From the NCBI RefSeq assembly GCF_016236915.1, contig NZ_JAEHOK010000004.1, positions 1-64,000 on the forward strand: DNA of 64,000 nucleotides, in the 5' to 3' direction. Positions within the stretch are counted from its first letter, which is position 1, and every line of letters begins with the position of its first letter. A model generated the notes under the pieces. The model saw only the letters and a list, made by a program, of their open reading frames with translations. It was not told where the DNA came from and ran no database searches. Position numbers and translations under genes: made by a program. This DNA comes from Salegentibacter maritimus. Its GTDB lineage: Bacteria; Bacteroidota; Bacteroidia; Flavobacteriales; Flavobacteriaceae. Below, in pieces: positions 19,001 to 27,455 of the stretch.

Positions 19001-19280
19001 ATAATAATAATTTATAAATTACTTTGTTTTAGGTGCGTTTATTAAACTAAAAGTAATTACCCTACCCGAAGTAATTTAAATCTCGATTATCAAATAAAGT
19101 ATCTCTAAGAGACCTTATACAAGAGGATTATCGAGAAAATTGTCGCTCAAAGAGAGTAGTTTTTCATTGGTCTACACAACACACAACAACACAACACCCG
19201 GCCGTCCGGTATAGGCGGAGACCATTGTTTAACAAAAAGATCTGGTGAAGTTATTCAGATCAAACGAAGAATTCAAAATT
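19001..19280 (+). promoter_or_regulatory. Leader region of pnp with possible long-range RNA structure
   Basis: No gene is visible between the rpsO terminator and pnp. An arm TGGTCT near 19170 can pair with AGACCA near 19220. They enclose an ACAACA-rich linker and a GC-rich block (CCGGCCGTCCGG). PNPase leaders are autoregulated through structured RNA in other bacteria, so this is a plausible control region. I could not identify a consensus promoter. Confidence 0.3.
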
Positions 19281-21515
19281 ATGATTCCACAAACATTTAA
19301 AGAGGTTATCGATTTAGGAGATGGAAGAGAAATCTCTATCGAAACCGGAAAATTAGCAAAACAGGCCCACGGGTCGGTTGTTGTTCAAATGGGCAACGCT
19401 ATGTTGCTTTGTACCGTAGTATCTTCTTATAAAGAAAGTACTATGGATTTCTTTCCACTAACTGTAGATTACAGAGAAAAATTTGCTGCCGCAGGACGCT
19501 ACCCGGGTGGTTTCTTTAAAAGAGAAGCAAGACCAAGTGACGGCGAAGTTTTAACCATGAGAATTGTAGACCGTGTTTTGCGCCCGCTTTTCCCATCAGA
19601 TTATAAAACAGAGACCCAGGTAATGATTCAGCTGATGTCTCATGACGAAGAAGTAATGCCAGATGCTTTGGCAGGACTTGCTGCTTCGGCTGCTATTCAA
19701 CTTTCTGATATTCCTTTTGAAACTCCTATTTCTGAAGCCCGTGTAGCAAGAATAGATGGAGAGTTTATAATAAATCCAAGCCGCAGCCAGTTACAAGATT
19801 CAGATATTGATATGATTATTGGTGCTTCTGCAGATTCTGTGATGATGGTAGAAGGTGAGATGAAAGAAATTTCTGAAGAAGAAATGGCTGAAGCCATCCA
19901 ATTTGCCCACGAACATATTAAAAAACAAATAGACGCTCAAGTACGCCTTGCAGAAGCTTTTGGCAAAAAACCGGTTAGGGAATATGCTACCGCTGAAGAG
20001 AAAGAAGATATTGAGCAAAAAGTTCGGGAAGCTGCCTACGATAAAATCTACGAGATTGCCAAAGGTGGCCACAGCAAAAAAGAACGTAGTGAAGCTTTTG
20101 CTGCCGTAAAAGAAGAAGTACTGGCTTTATTTTCTGAAGAAGAATTAGAAGAAAACGAAAAGCTAATCAAACAATATTATAGCAAAACCGAAAAAGAGGC
20201 AGTAAGAGAACTTACTCTTGCCGAAGGTATTCGTCTTGATGGTAGAAAAACCGACGAGATTAGACCTATTTGGTGTGAAACCGATTATTTACCATCGGTA
20301 CACGGTTCGGCTATTTTTACTCGTGGGGAAACTCAAGCATTGGCAACGGTAACTTTAGGTACTTCCAGAGAAGCCAATACCATAGACATGCCAACACACC
20401 AGGGTGAAGAAACTTTTTACCTACATTATAATTTCCCTCCATTTTGTACAGGAGAAGCTTACCCAATTAGAGGTACTTCAAGACGTGAAATTGGACACGG
20501 AAACCTTGCCCAGCGTGCATTAAAAGGAATGATTCCTGAGAACAACCCTTACACGGTAAGAGTAGTTTCAGAAGTATTAGAATCTAACGGATCGTCTTCT
20601 ATGGCAACGGTTTGCGCCGGAACTATGGCCATGATGGATGCCGGGGTAAAAATGACAAAACCTGTATCTGGTATTGCTATGGGATTAATTTCTGATGGCG
20701 AACGTCACGCGGTACTTTCAGATATCCTTGGAGATGAAGATCACCTTGGAGATATGGACTTTAAAGTAACCGGAACAGCCGACGGAATTACTGCTTGCCA
20801 AATGGATATAAAAGTAAAAGGACTTCCTTACGAAATTTTAGTAAAAGCCTTGAAACAAGCACGTGCAGGAAGACTACATATCCTTGAAAAACTTACTGAT
20901 ACTATTGCTCAACCAAATGAGCAGGTAAAAGCACACGCTCCAAAAATTATCACCAGAAGAATTCCTAATGAGTTTATTGGTGCACTTATTGGGCCTGGCG
21001 GAAAGGTAATCCAGGAACTGCAAAAAACTACCGGAACTGAGATTGTGATCAATGAAGATCCAGAAACCGAGGAAGGTATTGTTGAAATTCTAGGAACAGA
21101 TCAGGCGGGAATTGACAAAGTTCTGGCTAAAATAGACTCAGTTACCTTTAAACCTGAAAAAGGAAGTGTTTACGAGGTGAAAGTAATTAAGGTATTGGAC
21201 TTTGGTGCAGTAGTAGAGTATGTAGACGCTCCCGGAAACGAGGTGCTATTACATATTTCTGAGCTTGCCTGGGAAAGAACCGACAATGTTACTGATATTG
21301 TAAACCTTGGTGATATAATAGATGTAAAGTACTTTGGTATAGACCCTAAAACCCGAAAGGAAAAAGTTTCAAGAAAGGCTTTATTGGAAAAACCAGAAGG
21401 TTATCAGTCTCGTCCGCCTAGAGATAGTAATCGCGATAACCGCGGCTCTAGAGACAATCGTAGTCGTGATGATCGTCGAGGTAGAGATCAAAAAGATCGT
21501 AGAAATAAAGACTAA
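19281..21515 (+). CDS. pnp: Polyribonucleotide nucleotidyltransferase (PNPase)
   Basis: PNPase is the trimeric 3'-5' phosphorolytic exoribonuclease of RNA decay. In 744 residues two RNase PH domains are visible: [20 protein letters not shown] in the first, and [14 protein letters not shown] with [10 protein letters not shown] in the second. A KH domain follows ([12 protein letters not shown]), then an S1 domain ([17 protein letters not shown]). The last 35 residues form an Arg/Asp-rich low-complexity tail made of RDNR/RDD-like units, probably disordered and RNA-contacting. The ATG at 19281 (MIPQTFKEV) is preferred to an in-frame upstream ATG at 19245, whose extra residues are not family-like. 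Confidence 0.95.
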   Translation: MIPQTFKEVIDLGDGREISIETGKLAKQAHGSVVVQMGNAMLLCTVVSSYKESTMDFFPLTVDYREKFAAAGRYPGGFFKREARPSDGEVLTMRIVDRVLRPLFPSDYKTETQVMIQLMSHDEEVMPDALAGLAASAAIQLSDIPFETPISEARVARIDGEFIINPSRSQLQDSDIDMIIGASADSVMMVEGEMKEISEEEMAEAIQFAHEHIKKQIDAQVRLAEAFGKKPVREYATAEEKEDIEQKVREAAYDKIYEIAKGGHSKKERSEAFAAVKEEVLALFSEEELEENEKLIKQYYSKTEKEAVRELTLAEGIRLDGRKTDEIRPIWCETDYLPSVHGSAIFTRGETQALATVTLGTSREANTIDMPTHQGEETFYLHYNFPPFCTGEAYPIRGTSRREIGHGNLAQRALKGMIPENNPYTVRVVSEVLESNGSSSMATVCAGTMAMMDAGVKMTKPVSGIAMGLISDGERHAVLSDILGDEDHLGDMDFKVTGTADGITACQMDIKVKGLPYEILVKALKQARAGRLHILEKLTDTIAQPNEQVKAHAPKIITRRIPNEFIGALIGPGGKVIQELQKTTGTEIVINEDPETEEGIVEILGTDQAGIDKVLAKIDSVTFKPEKGSVYEVKVIKVLDFGAVVEYVDAPGNEVLLHISELAWERTDNVTDIVNLGDIIDVKYFGIDPKTRKEKVSRKALLEKPEGYQSRPPRDSNRDNRGSRDNRSRDDRRGRDQKDRRNKD

Positions 21516-21539
21516 TTAGTCTTTATCTTTACAAATTAA

Positions 21540-21570
21540 ATCCCCGGGAATTTTTTTCGGGGATTTTTTT
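21540..21570 (+). terminator. Rho-independent terminator of pnp
   Basis: TCCCCG pairs with CGGGGA, followed by seven T residues, 25 bases after the stop. Confidence 0.88.
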
Positions 21571-22175
21571 ATGCCTTTTCTTATATGTTAGAAATGTTTT
21601 AGTAAAACTTCGGCGATTGCAAACTACATATCTACCTGAGTTGCTAGTGGGTAGAGGCTAGTAAGATTATGCATTCCTTACATCGTGATTCGTTAGTTTG
21701 CTACACTGAAATATATACTGTTACCCCAACTGCAAACCTAAGACTGAGACTGCAAACTTTTTTATGCGTTAGGGATTGCAGTGGAAAGCCCACAGTGAGT
21801 GCAACGAACGCGGACTTGCAGCGAAAAGCCCGACCCGTAGGGGAACGTCTACGAAGTACTTAAAACCTAAAACAATATACTATTTAATGAATAAGTTACC
21901 TGGCTACCTATCAACAAAGCATTAAATTATAAGTGTAGTATGCAATCTACGTTACAGGTGATATAAGCTTTTTAGCGAAAATAATTTTTAAAAGCATCCA
22001 ATTCTTCAAAAATATCTTAGACGCCAAAAAGCGTGTATCATCCTATACACCAGCCAAAAGGCTATAAAAAACTCTACACGGTTTTTTAAAATAAAAAAAT
22101 AATTACGGTTTTCTGTAACATTTAGACGAGTCTTTACGTATAAACTAATACAAGAGCTATTCACAATTAAAATCC
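21571..22175. repeat. Dispersed double-motif repeat and hairpin-rich rpoD leader
   Basis: No convincing gene is present. Two near-identical 19-20-base motifs occur 20 bases apart: GGATTGCAGTGGAAAGCCC (21773-21791) and GGACTTGCAGCGAAAAGCCC (21812-21831), the second followed by GACCCGTAGGGG. I recall similar blocks in intergenic regions of other flavobacteria, so this is probably a dispersed element or structured RNA. Closer to rpoD two small hairpins follow each other: GTGTAT/ATACAC (22033-22050) and AGCC/GGCT (22052-22063). These may belong to the rpoD 5' UTR. Confidence 0.45.
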
Positions 22176-22182
22176 AAGGAGA
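22176..22182 (+). promoter_or_regulatory. Unusually strong Shine-Dalgarno of rpoD
   Basis: AAGGAGA lies 6 bases before the ATG at 22189. Most genes in this window have A/T-rich leaders with no such site, so this one fixes the rpoD start and is unusual for the phylum. Confidence 0.65.
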
Positions 22183-22188
22183 CGATAG

Positions 22189-23052
22189 ATGAGACAACTT
22201 AAGATTACGAAGCAGGTAACGAACCGTGAAACTGCTTCGCTAGATAAGTATTTGCAAGAAATTGGTAAGGTTGATCTAATTACTGCCGATGAAGAGGTAG
22301 AATTAGCACAACGCATTAAAGCGGGTGATGACCGCGCTTTGGAAAAATTAACCAAAGCGAATTTACGTTTTGTGGTGTCGGTGGCAAAACAATATCAAAA
22401 TCAGGGGTTAACCCTACCCGACCTTATTAATGAAGGAAATTTAGGATTGATTAAGGCTGCGAAACGTTTTGATGAGACTCGTGGTTTTAAATTTATCTCC
22501 TATGCTGTATGGTGGATTCGCCAGTCTATTCTTCAGGCACTGGCAGAGCAATCACGTATTGTTCGTTTACCACTAAATAAAATTGGATCTATAAACAAGA
22601 TCAACAAAACCTTTGCTTTTCTTGAGCAATCTCACGAGCGGCCACCAAGCGCAGAAGAAATAGCGAAAGAGCTGGATATGACTATTAATGATGTTAAGGA
22701 ATCTATGAAGAATTCCGGACGTCATGTTTCTATGGATGCTCCACTGGTAGAAGGTGAAGATTCTAACCTTTATGACGTTTTACGTTCTGGAGAATCTCCA
22801 AATCCCGATAAAGAACTTTTACACGAGTCTTTAAGAACCGAGATAGAGCGTGCTTTAGAAACTTTAACTCCGCGTGAAGCTGATGTAATTCGTTTATACT
22901 TTGGGCTTGGAGACCAGCACCCTATGACGCTTGAAGAAATTGGGGAAACTTTTGATCTTACCAGAGAAAGAGTTAGACAAATTAAAGAAAAAGCAATAAG
23001 AAGATTAAAGCATACTTCAAGAAGTAAGATTTTAAAAACCTATTTAGGTTAA
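22189..23052 (+). CDS. rpoD: Primary sigma factor RpoD/SigA, short Bacteroidota form
   Basis: This is the housekeeping sigma-70 factor that recruits RNA polymerase to TAnnTTTG/TTTG promoters. At 287 residues it lacks region 1.1 and the non-conserved region of proteobacterial RpoD, as is normal in Bacteroidota. Region 1.2 starts the protein ([16 protein letters not shown]). Region 2 carries [18 protein letters not shown] and [10 protein letters not shown]. Region 3 follows, then region 4 with [11 protein letters not shown] and an HTH ending [17 protein letters not shown]. It has a strong Shine-Dalgarno site and two terminators after it. Confidence 0.95.
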   Translation: MRQLKITKQVTNRETASLDKYLQEIGKVDLITADEEVELAQRIKAGDDRALEKLTKANLRFVVSVAKQYQNQGLTLPDLINEGNLGLIKAAKRFDETRGFKFISYAVWWIRQSILQALAEQSRIVRLPLNKIGSINKINKTFAFLEQSHERPPSAEEIAKELDMTINDVKESMKNSGRHVSMDAPLVEGEDSNLYDVLRSGESPNPDKELLHESLRTEIERALETLTPREADVIRLYFGLGDQHPMTLEEIGETFDLTRERVRQIKEKAIRRLKHTSRSKILKTYLG

Positions 23053-23067
23053 GATATTTAAGGTGAC

Positions 23068-23114
23068 AACAGTTAACTCCGGCGACGGCCGGCTAACATA
23101 ACTGTTCGTTTTTT
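23068..23114 (+). terminator. Compound terminator 1 of rpoD
   Basis: An outer stem AACAGT/ACTGTT encloses an inner CCGGC/GCCGG stem-loop. It is followed by CGTTTTTT. Confidence 0.6.
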
Positions 23115-23126
23115 GATTGATGAATG

Positions 23127-23155
23127 ACCCCGGCGTGATGAACCGGGGTTTTTTT
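23127..23155 (+). terminator. Terminator 2 of rpoD
   Basis: ACCCCGG pairs with CCGGGGT around a 9-base loop, followed by seven T residues. Two terminators in tandem insulate rpe from rpoD. Confidence 0.85.
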
Positions 23156-23332
23156 ATATGCCTTTATTAATTACATTTAACAAATTAGAATCTAAAAGCG
23201 TTCCTCCTCTCTAAGAACATAATTACCATATTTTTTAAACCGTCCAATATTTAAGTTTATGATGAAGTTATATGAAATAAAAACTGCCTCTTAAATAATT
23301 TTACAGAAAGCATCAAATACGTATAATCTTGT
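23156..23332. other. AT-rich gap between rpoD terminators and rpe promoter
   Basis: The rpoD-rpe gap is 315 bases in all: two terminators, this AT-rich stretch in which I see no gene or clear motif, and then the rpe promoter and leader. Confidence 0.4.
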
Positions 23333-23340
23333 TATTTTTG
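23333..23340 (+). promoter_or_regulatory. Candidate -7 element for rpe-ypdA
   Basis: TATTTTTG followed by CG matches TAnnTTTG and lies 27 bases before the rpe ATG. It also argues against the in-frame start at 23329, which lies upstream of and inside it. Confidence 0.55.
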
Positions 23341-23367
23341 CGTGTACATACATACAGCACAAAAACT

Positions 23368-24030
23368 ATGACAACAAAACTTATTGCTCCATCTATACTT
23401 GCTGCCGATTTTGCCAATCTTCAGCGTGATATTGAAATGGTGAACAAAAGTGAAGCCGACTGGTTTCATATAGATATTATGGATGGTGTTTTTGTACCCA
23501 ACATCTCCTTTGGAATGCCCGTACTTCAGGCTATTTCCAAGCATGCAGAAAAGACCATTGATGTTCATTTAATGATTGTAGATCCTGATCGGTACATTAA
23601 AGAATTTGCAAAATTGGGAGCCGATAATCTAACGGTACATTACGAAGCCTGCCCCCATTTACACCGTACGCTGCAAGCAATAAAGGCCGAAGGAATGAAA
23701 GCCGGTGTAGCCATAAATCCCCATACGAATGTAGATTTATTGAAAGATGTGATTAATGATATCGACCTAGTATGCATCATGAGTGTAAATCCAGGTTTTG
23801 GCGGGCAAAGCTTTATTGAAAACACTTACCAAAAAGTGCAACGTTTAAAGGAGCTTATCGTTACGCATAATGCCGCTACTTTAATTGAAATTGATGGTGG
23901 AGTAACCAATGAAAATGCTTCTCAACTGGTAAAGGCCGGTGCAGATATTTTGGTGGCCGGCAGTTATGTCTTTAAAGCTGAAGATCAGGTAGAAACCATA
24001 AAAGACTTAAAAAATCTTGCAAACTCCTAA
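23368..24030 (+). CDS. rpe: Ribulose-phosphate 3-epimerase
   Basis: It interconverts ribulose 5-phosphate and xylulose 5-phosphate in the pentose phosphate pathway. The 220-residue TIM barrel shows LIAPSILAADFANL, WFHIDIMDG, VHLMIVDP, SVNPGFGGQSF and IDGGV, holding the metal and phosphate ligands. The ATG at 23368 (MTTKLIAPS) is preferred because the longer frame starts in the promoter. The stop overlaps the next gene's start by 14 bases, so rpe and ypdA are probably co-transcribed. Confidence 0.95.
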   Translation: MTTKLIAPSILAADFANLQRDIEMVNKSEADWFHIDIMDGVFVPNISFGMPVLQAISKHAEKTIDVHLMIVDPDRYIKEFAKLGADNLTVHYEACPHLHRTLQAIKAEGMKAGVAINPHTNVDLLKDVINDIDLVCIMSVNPGFGGQSFIENTYQKVQRLKELIVTHNAATLIEIDGGVTNENASQLVKAGADILVAGSYVFKAEDQVETIKDLKNLANS

Positions 24031-24988
24031 AAACATTTACGATTTAATTATAATAGGTGGCGGCCCTATTGGTATTGCCTGCGCCCTCGAAGCAGAGAAA
24101 AAAAATCTGTCGTACCTCATCCTGGAAAAAGGTTGTTTGGTAAATTCGTTATACCATTACCCGAACAACATGACCTTCTTTTCTACATCAGAAAAACTAG
24201 AGTTGAATGGCATCCCTTTTATCAGCAACAACCCGAAACCCAGAAAAGCCGAGGCGCTAGAATATTACCGGCGAATAGCCACTTCAAATAAAATTAACAT
24301 CAATTTATTTGAAAAAGTTACCAAAGTAAAATCGCAAGGAGAAATTCACAAAATAACCAGTTCTAAAGGAGAATACGAAGCAAAGAATATAGTGGTTGCC
24401 ACCGGTTTTTACGATATCCCAAATTATTTGAATATCCCCGGAGAAGATTTGCCTAAAGTGGCCCATTATTACGGAGATCCGCATTATTATGCCACCTTAA
24501 AAACCGTTGTGGTTGGTGCTAGCAATTCGGCTGTAGATGCAGCCCTTGAAATATACCGAAAAGGTGGTGATGTTAGCATGATAGTTAGAAAGGAAGATAT
24601 TGGCCCCAGGGTAAAATATTGGGTTCGCCCTGATATTATTAACCGAATTGAAGAAGGTAGCATTAAGGCATTCTTTAATGCCAACTTAAAGGAAATTAGG
24701 CCAAATCAGGTAGTTATTGATACTCCGGAAGGCTTAACAACCCTGGAAAACGACTTTGTACTCCTACTTACCGGATACCGTCCTAATTTTGATTTTCTGA
24801 AAAGTATGGGTATTAATCTATCTGATGATGGAAAAAAAATCCCGCAATATAATAAGGAAACAATGGAAACGAATGTAAAGGGAATTTACCTTGCAGGAGT
24901 TATTTGTGGCGGCGTAGAAACTCATAAATGGTTTATAGAAAACTCTCGGATACATGCTAAAATGATTATGGAAGATCTGGCTAAATAA
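24017..24988 (+). CDS. ypdA: YpdA-family FAD/NAD(P)-dependent disulfide reductase
   Basis: YpdA-like flavoproteins are thought to reduce bacillithiol disulfide. The N-terminal FAD loop IIIGGGPIGIACALEA starts at residue 11. A second nucleotide-binding motif, VVVGASNSAVDAALEI, lies near residue 163. The C-terminal half has LLLTGYRPN and GIYLAGV followed by CGGVETHKWF, typical of the family. It lacks the CxxC of thioredoxin reductases. The start is TTG at 24017, within the end of rpe. Whether this organism makes bacillithiol cannot be told from the window; the context with rpe (NADPH supply through the pentose phosphate route) is suggestive only. Confidence 0.8.
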   Translation: MQTPKNIYDLIIIGGGPIGIACALEAEKKNLSYLILEKGCLVNSLYHYPNNMTFFSTSEKLELNGIPFISNNPKPRKAEALEYYRRIATSNKININLFEKVTKVKSQGEIHKITSSKGEYEAKNIVVATGFYDIPNYLNIPGEDLPKVAHYYGDPHYYATLKTVVVGASNSAVDAALEIYRKGGDVSMIVRKEDIGPRVKYWVRPDIINRIEEGSIKAFFNANLKEIRPNQVVIDTPEGLTTLENDFVLLLTGYRPNFDFLKSMGINLSDDGKKIPQYNKETMETNVKGIYLAGVICGGVETHKWFIENSRIHAKMIMEDLAK

Positions 24989-25001
24989 GTTACGGCTTAC
25001 T

Positions 25002-25352
25002 TTAAAGATCTTCCAAAAATTCTTTTAAAACTAAGGCGTGATTATGCTTTTTATCCTTAGATCCGTATAAAAGTTGAAGCGTTTTTCTTTTATCCAGTTC
25101 TTCTAAATCTTTTAAAATGTTTTCTTTATTCTTCTTTAATTCTATCCTATAACTTTTTCTAAACTCATCCCAGGAAACTTTATTTGAATGAAATTTCTTT
25201 CGTAAATCATCTCCTGGCGCCCATTCTTTATGCCAATAACCTAAAGATGCATCTTCTTTAGAGATGCCCCGGGGCCAGAGCCTGTCGACTAAAATCCTTA
25301 TATTTTTCGAATCCTTTTTATCTTCGTATATTCTTGCTATTTCTATATTCAT
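25002..25352 (-). CDS. DUF488 (YeaO-like) family protein
   Basis: This 116-residue protein belongs to the DUF488 family, whose biochemical role is not established. It shows the family motifs RILVDRLWPRGI near residue 20, LGYWHKEWAPGDDLRKKF near 42 and LLYGSKDKKHNHA near the C-terminus. It is convergent with ypdA with only 13 bases between stops. It lies downstream of a strong minus-strand hairpin that ends the next gene, so it probably has its own promoter. Confidence 0.85.
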   Translation of the reverse strand: MNIEIARIYEDKKDSKNIRILVDRLWPRGISKEDASLGYWHKEWAPGDDLRKKFHSNKVSWDEFRKSYRIELKKNKENILKDLEELDKRKTLQLLYGSKDKKHNHALVLKEFLEDL

Positions 25353-25378
25353 ATTCTAAAAATAAAAAGCAGATATAT

Positions 25379-25447
25379 AAAAACCGCCTACATAACTTTA
25401 TTCGTTTTACTAAAAAAAAAGAACAACGAATAAAATTACTTAGGCGG
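25379..25447 (-). terminator. Long two-part hairpin terminating the 25.5-kb gene
   Basis: CCGCCTA (25384-25390) pairs with TAGGCGG (25441-25447). Inside it TTTATTCGTT (25397-25406) pairs with AACGAATAAA (25425-25434), and symmetric 6-base internal loops separate the two. On the minus strand the outer stem ends in a TTTTT run (25379-25383), which makes it a terminator for the upstream minus-strand gene. The stem is unusually long. Confidence 0.75.
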
Positions 25448-25469
25448 CTAATTACTGGTGATTAAATCC

Positions 25470-25835
25470 TTATCTATTCATCAAAACAATTTCAGAGGAA
25501 TTAAAGTTATCATTCCTATTTAGAAGTTTCCCATAAAATTCTAAATCTCGTTTTTGATCTTTAAATGATTTATCCAACCATTTTACCGCTTTCTTTACCG
25601 GAAATTTATAAATTTTAATGTCCGGATACGTGTCTGGAGCTTCAGAAGCCTCAATCCCTATTTCAATTTGCTGTTTCTCTTTGTTATAGTAAACATATTT
25701 AGCACAAAAATTATGTTTAATCAGGCTAACAAATTCATCAGAGAGTTGTTTACAAGATTCGCACTCTTCAACATATTGTTTCACCAGTTGCTGAAGGCTC
25801 AATCTTATTTCGTTGGTATTCAAGTAAGATGCCAT
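25470..25835 (-). CDS. Hypothetical protein, 121 aa
   Basis: I do not recognise this protein. It is soluble, with no signal peptide or membrane segment. It has an N-terminal helical part with a CESC (CxxC) pair at residues 25-28, a central strand-rich part (KYVYYNKEKQQIEIGIEA) and a basic helix (KAVKWLDKSFKDQKRDLEF). The ATG at 25835 and the long terminator hairpin directly after its stop support a real, separately transcribed gene. The CxxC could bind metal or be redox-active, but nothing else supports that. Confidence 0.65.
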   Translation of the reverse strand: MASYLNTNEIRLSLQQLVKQYVEECESCKQLSDEFVSLIKHNFCAKYVYYNKEKQQIEIGIEASEAPDTYPDIKIYKFPVKKAVKWLDKSFKDQKRDLEFYGKLLNRNDNFNSSEIVLMNR

Positions 25836-26134
25836 AGGTGTTAATTTTATTGGTTTGTTTTAGGCTAAATTATAGGTATACTTAACGGGCAGAAACTTTT
25901 TATGCGAAATTTAACTCCTAGTTGTTAATATATCTAAATTAATTCAATTTTTCGTAACAAAAAAGTACTTAAAAGACTTTTTTGTTACCGAATTACAGAC
26001 AAAAACACAATTACACTTTTAACTTTTTATTAGTAGAACACCTGAAAATAGTTGGAAAATAAAGGGTTTATGTGGATTTTCTGTAAGGATTTCTCACCTA
26101 TTTCGGCTATGTACAGATATAAAATACACCTAAA

Positions 26135-27145
26135 ATGGATATAAAATTAAGGGATATCCCCTATTCGATTCTTGAATTGGCCACCGTAGCTAGAGACTCT
26201 AATGTTAAAGAAACTTTTGACAGAAGTTTAGACCTTGCACAAAAAGCCGAAGTACTGGGATACAACAGGTTTTGGCTTGCCGAGCATCATAACATGCTAA
26301 GTATTGCCAGTGTTGCCACTTCAGTATTAATAGGATATATTGCAGGTGGTACTTCCAAGATTAAAGTAGGCTCAGGTGGGATTATGCTTCCTAATCACTC
26401 CCCTTTAATTGTTGCCGAACAATTTGGCACCCTGGGCACACTATATCCCAATAGAATAGATTTAGGACTGGGAAGAGCTCCTGGCACCGATCAAGTTACC
26501 GCACAGGAAATCCGCTCAGATAGAATGAAGTCGGTTTTTAAGTTTCCCGAGGAAGTAAAAAAAATCCAAAACTATTTTTCTGCAGAGAATACAAAGGCAC
26601 AGGTACGGGCCACCGTGGCAGAGGGTGTAAATGTTCCTGTTTATATTTTGGGTTCCAGTACAGATAGTGCCCAACTCGCGGCTGAACAAGGCCTGCCATA
26701 CGTTTTTGCCAGTCATTTTGCACCTGCCCAACTACACCAGGCGCTTAGTATTTATCACAATAATTTCAAACCATCAAAATTTCTACAAGAACCCTATACT
26801 ATGGCCGGGGTAAATATAATCGCTGCCGACACAACGGCTAAAGCTGAAAAAATATCGACATCGCTTATTAAAATGATGCTTGGCGTGATGAGCGGAAATA
26901 TAGATTATATGCAGCCTCCGGAAGAGTTTACCAGTGAGCATAAAGAAATTCTTGCTCACCCAGGTTTTCAACGAATGCTTAAATATGCATTTATTGGGGA
27001 TGCTAAAACAGTAAAAGAAAAAACCAATGCTTTTATTCAAGAAACAGGCGTAAATGAGATTATTGCAGTTTCCCACATCTATGACCACAATGATAGATTA
27101 CGATCTTTTGAAATATTTTCAGAGATTATGAAGGGAGAGATTTAG
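26135..27145 (+). CDS. Luciferase-like flavin-dependent monooxygenase (MsnO8-like)
   Basis: This is a predicted FMNH2-dependent oxidoreductase of the LLM class. The 336-residue TIM-barrel protein has the family's YNRFWLAEHHNM near residue 50. It also has VGSGGIMLPNHSPLIVAEQFGTL-type segments (residues 88-110), LGLGRAPGTD, and a C-terminal NEIIAVSHIYD. These fit the MsnO8/YhbW subgroup rather than true light-emitting luciferase. The substrate is unknown. It stands alone between two gene-poor gaps; the 299-bp gap upstream (25836-26134) is AT-rich with no recognised promoter match. Confidence 0.85.
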   Translation: MDIKLRDIPYSILELATVARDSNVKETFDRSLDLAQKAEVLGYNRFWLAEHHNMLSIASVATSVLIGYIAGGTSKIKVGSGGIMLPNHSPLIVAEQFGTLGTLYPNRIDLGLGRAPGTDQVTAQEIRSDRMKSVFKFPEEVKKIQNYFSAENTKAQVRATVAEGVNVPVYILGSSTDSAQLAAEQGLPYVFASHFAPAQLHQALSIYHNNFKPSKFLQEPYTMAGVNIIAADTTAKAEKISTSLIKMMLGVMSGNIDYMQPPEEFTSEHKEILAHPGFQRMLKYAFIGDAKTVKEKTNAFIQETGVNEIIAVSHIYDHNDRLRSFEIFSEIMKGEI

Positions 27146-27229
27146 AAGAAAAATGGTTGGTTCGGGATTCGTTAGTTCGTTAAGTTGGATATCGAAAGCT
27201 TCATGTCTAGTGCGCTGGATAAAAATCTA

Positions 27230-27445
27230 TAAAAAATGCGTGCTGAAACCGCATACTGCATACTAAATTACTGCTTACCGAAACTGCACACTGCTTACTG
27301 AACAAGAAACCCTTCCGGGACCTCTGCGATGCACCACCTTCCCTTAAAAAGAGAAGGAGCTTTTTAAATTTTAGCTACAGAATTTATAAAATTGAATAAT
27401 GCATATTGAGACTGCATACTAAATTACTGCGTGCTGAAACTGGTA
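27230..27445. repeat. Dispersed repeat, copy 1 (second copy near 47.1 kb)
   Basis: The 310-bp gap 27146-27455 holds no gene. It is filled with variants of the word ACTGCATACTAAATTACTGC, plus a conserved block at 27298-27360. That block is nearly the same as 47081-47143: ACAAGAAACCCTTCC, then CCTCTGCGATGCACCACC, then TTCCCTTA and GAAGG. Two such copies within 20 kb show that this is a dispersed element rather than random spacer. Confidence 0.6.
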
Positions 27446-27455
27446 AGAATAAAAT

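Noticed and set aside
21669..21863. Small plus-strand gene of 64 residues
   Set aside because: It overlaps the dispersed double motif, and its composition reflects the repeat rather than a protein.
26135..27145. True bacterial luciferase (light emission)
   Set aside because: There is no luxB partner or lux genes nearby; motifs fit the generic MsnO8-like flavin monooxygenases.
27230..27445. CRISPR array suggested by repeated short words
   Set aside because: The words are irregularly spaced and degenerate, with no constant spacer length and no cas genes.
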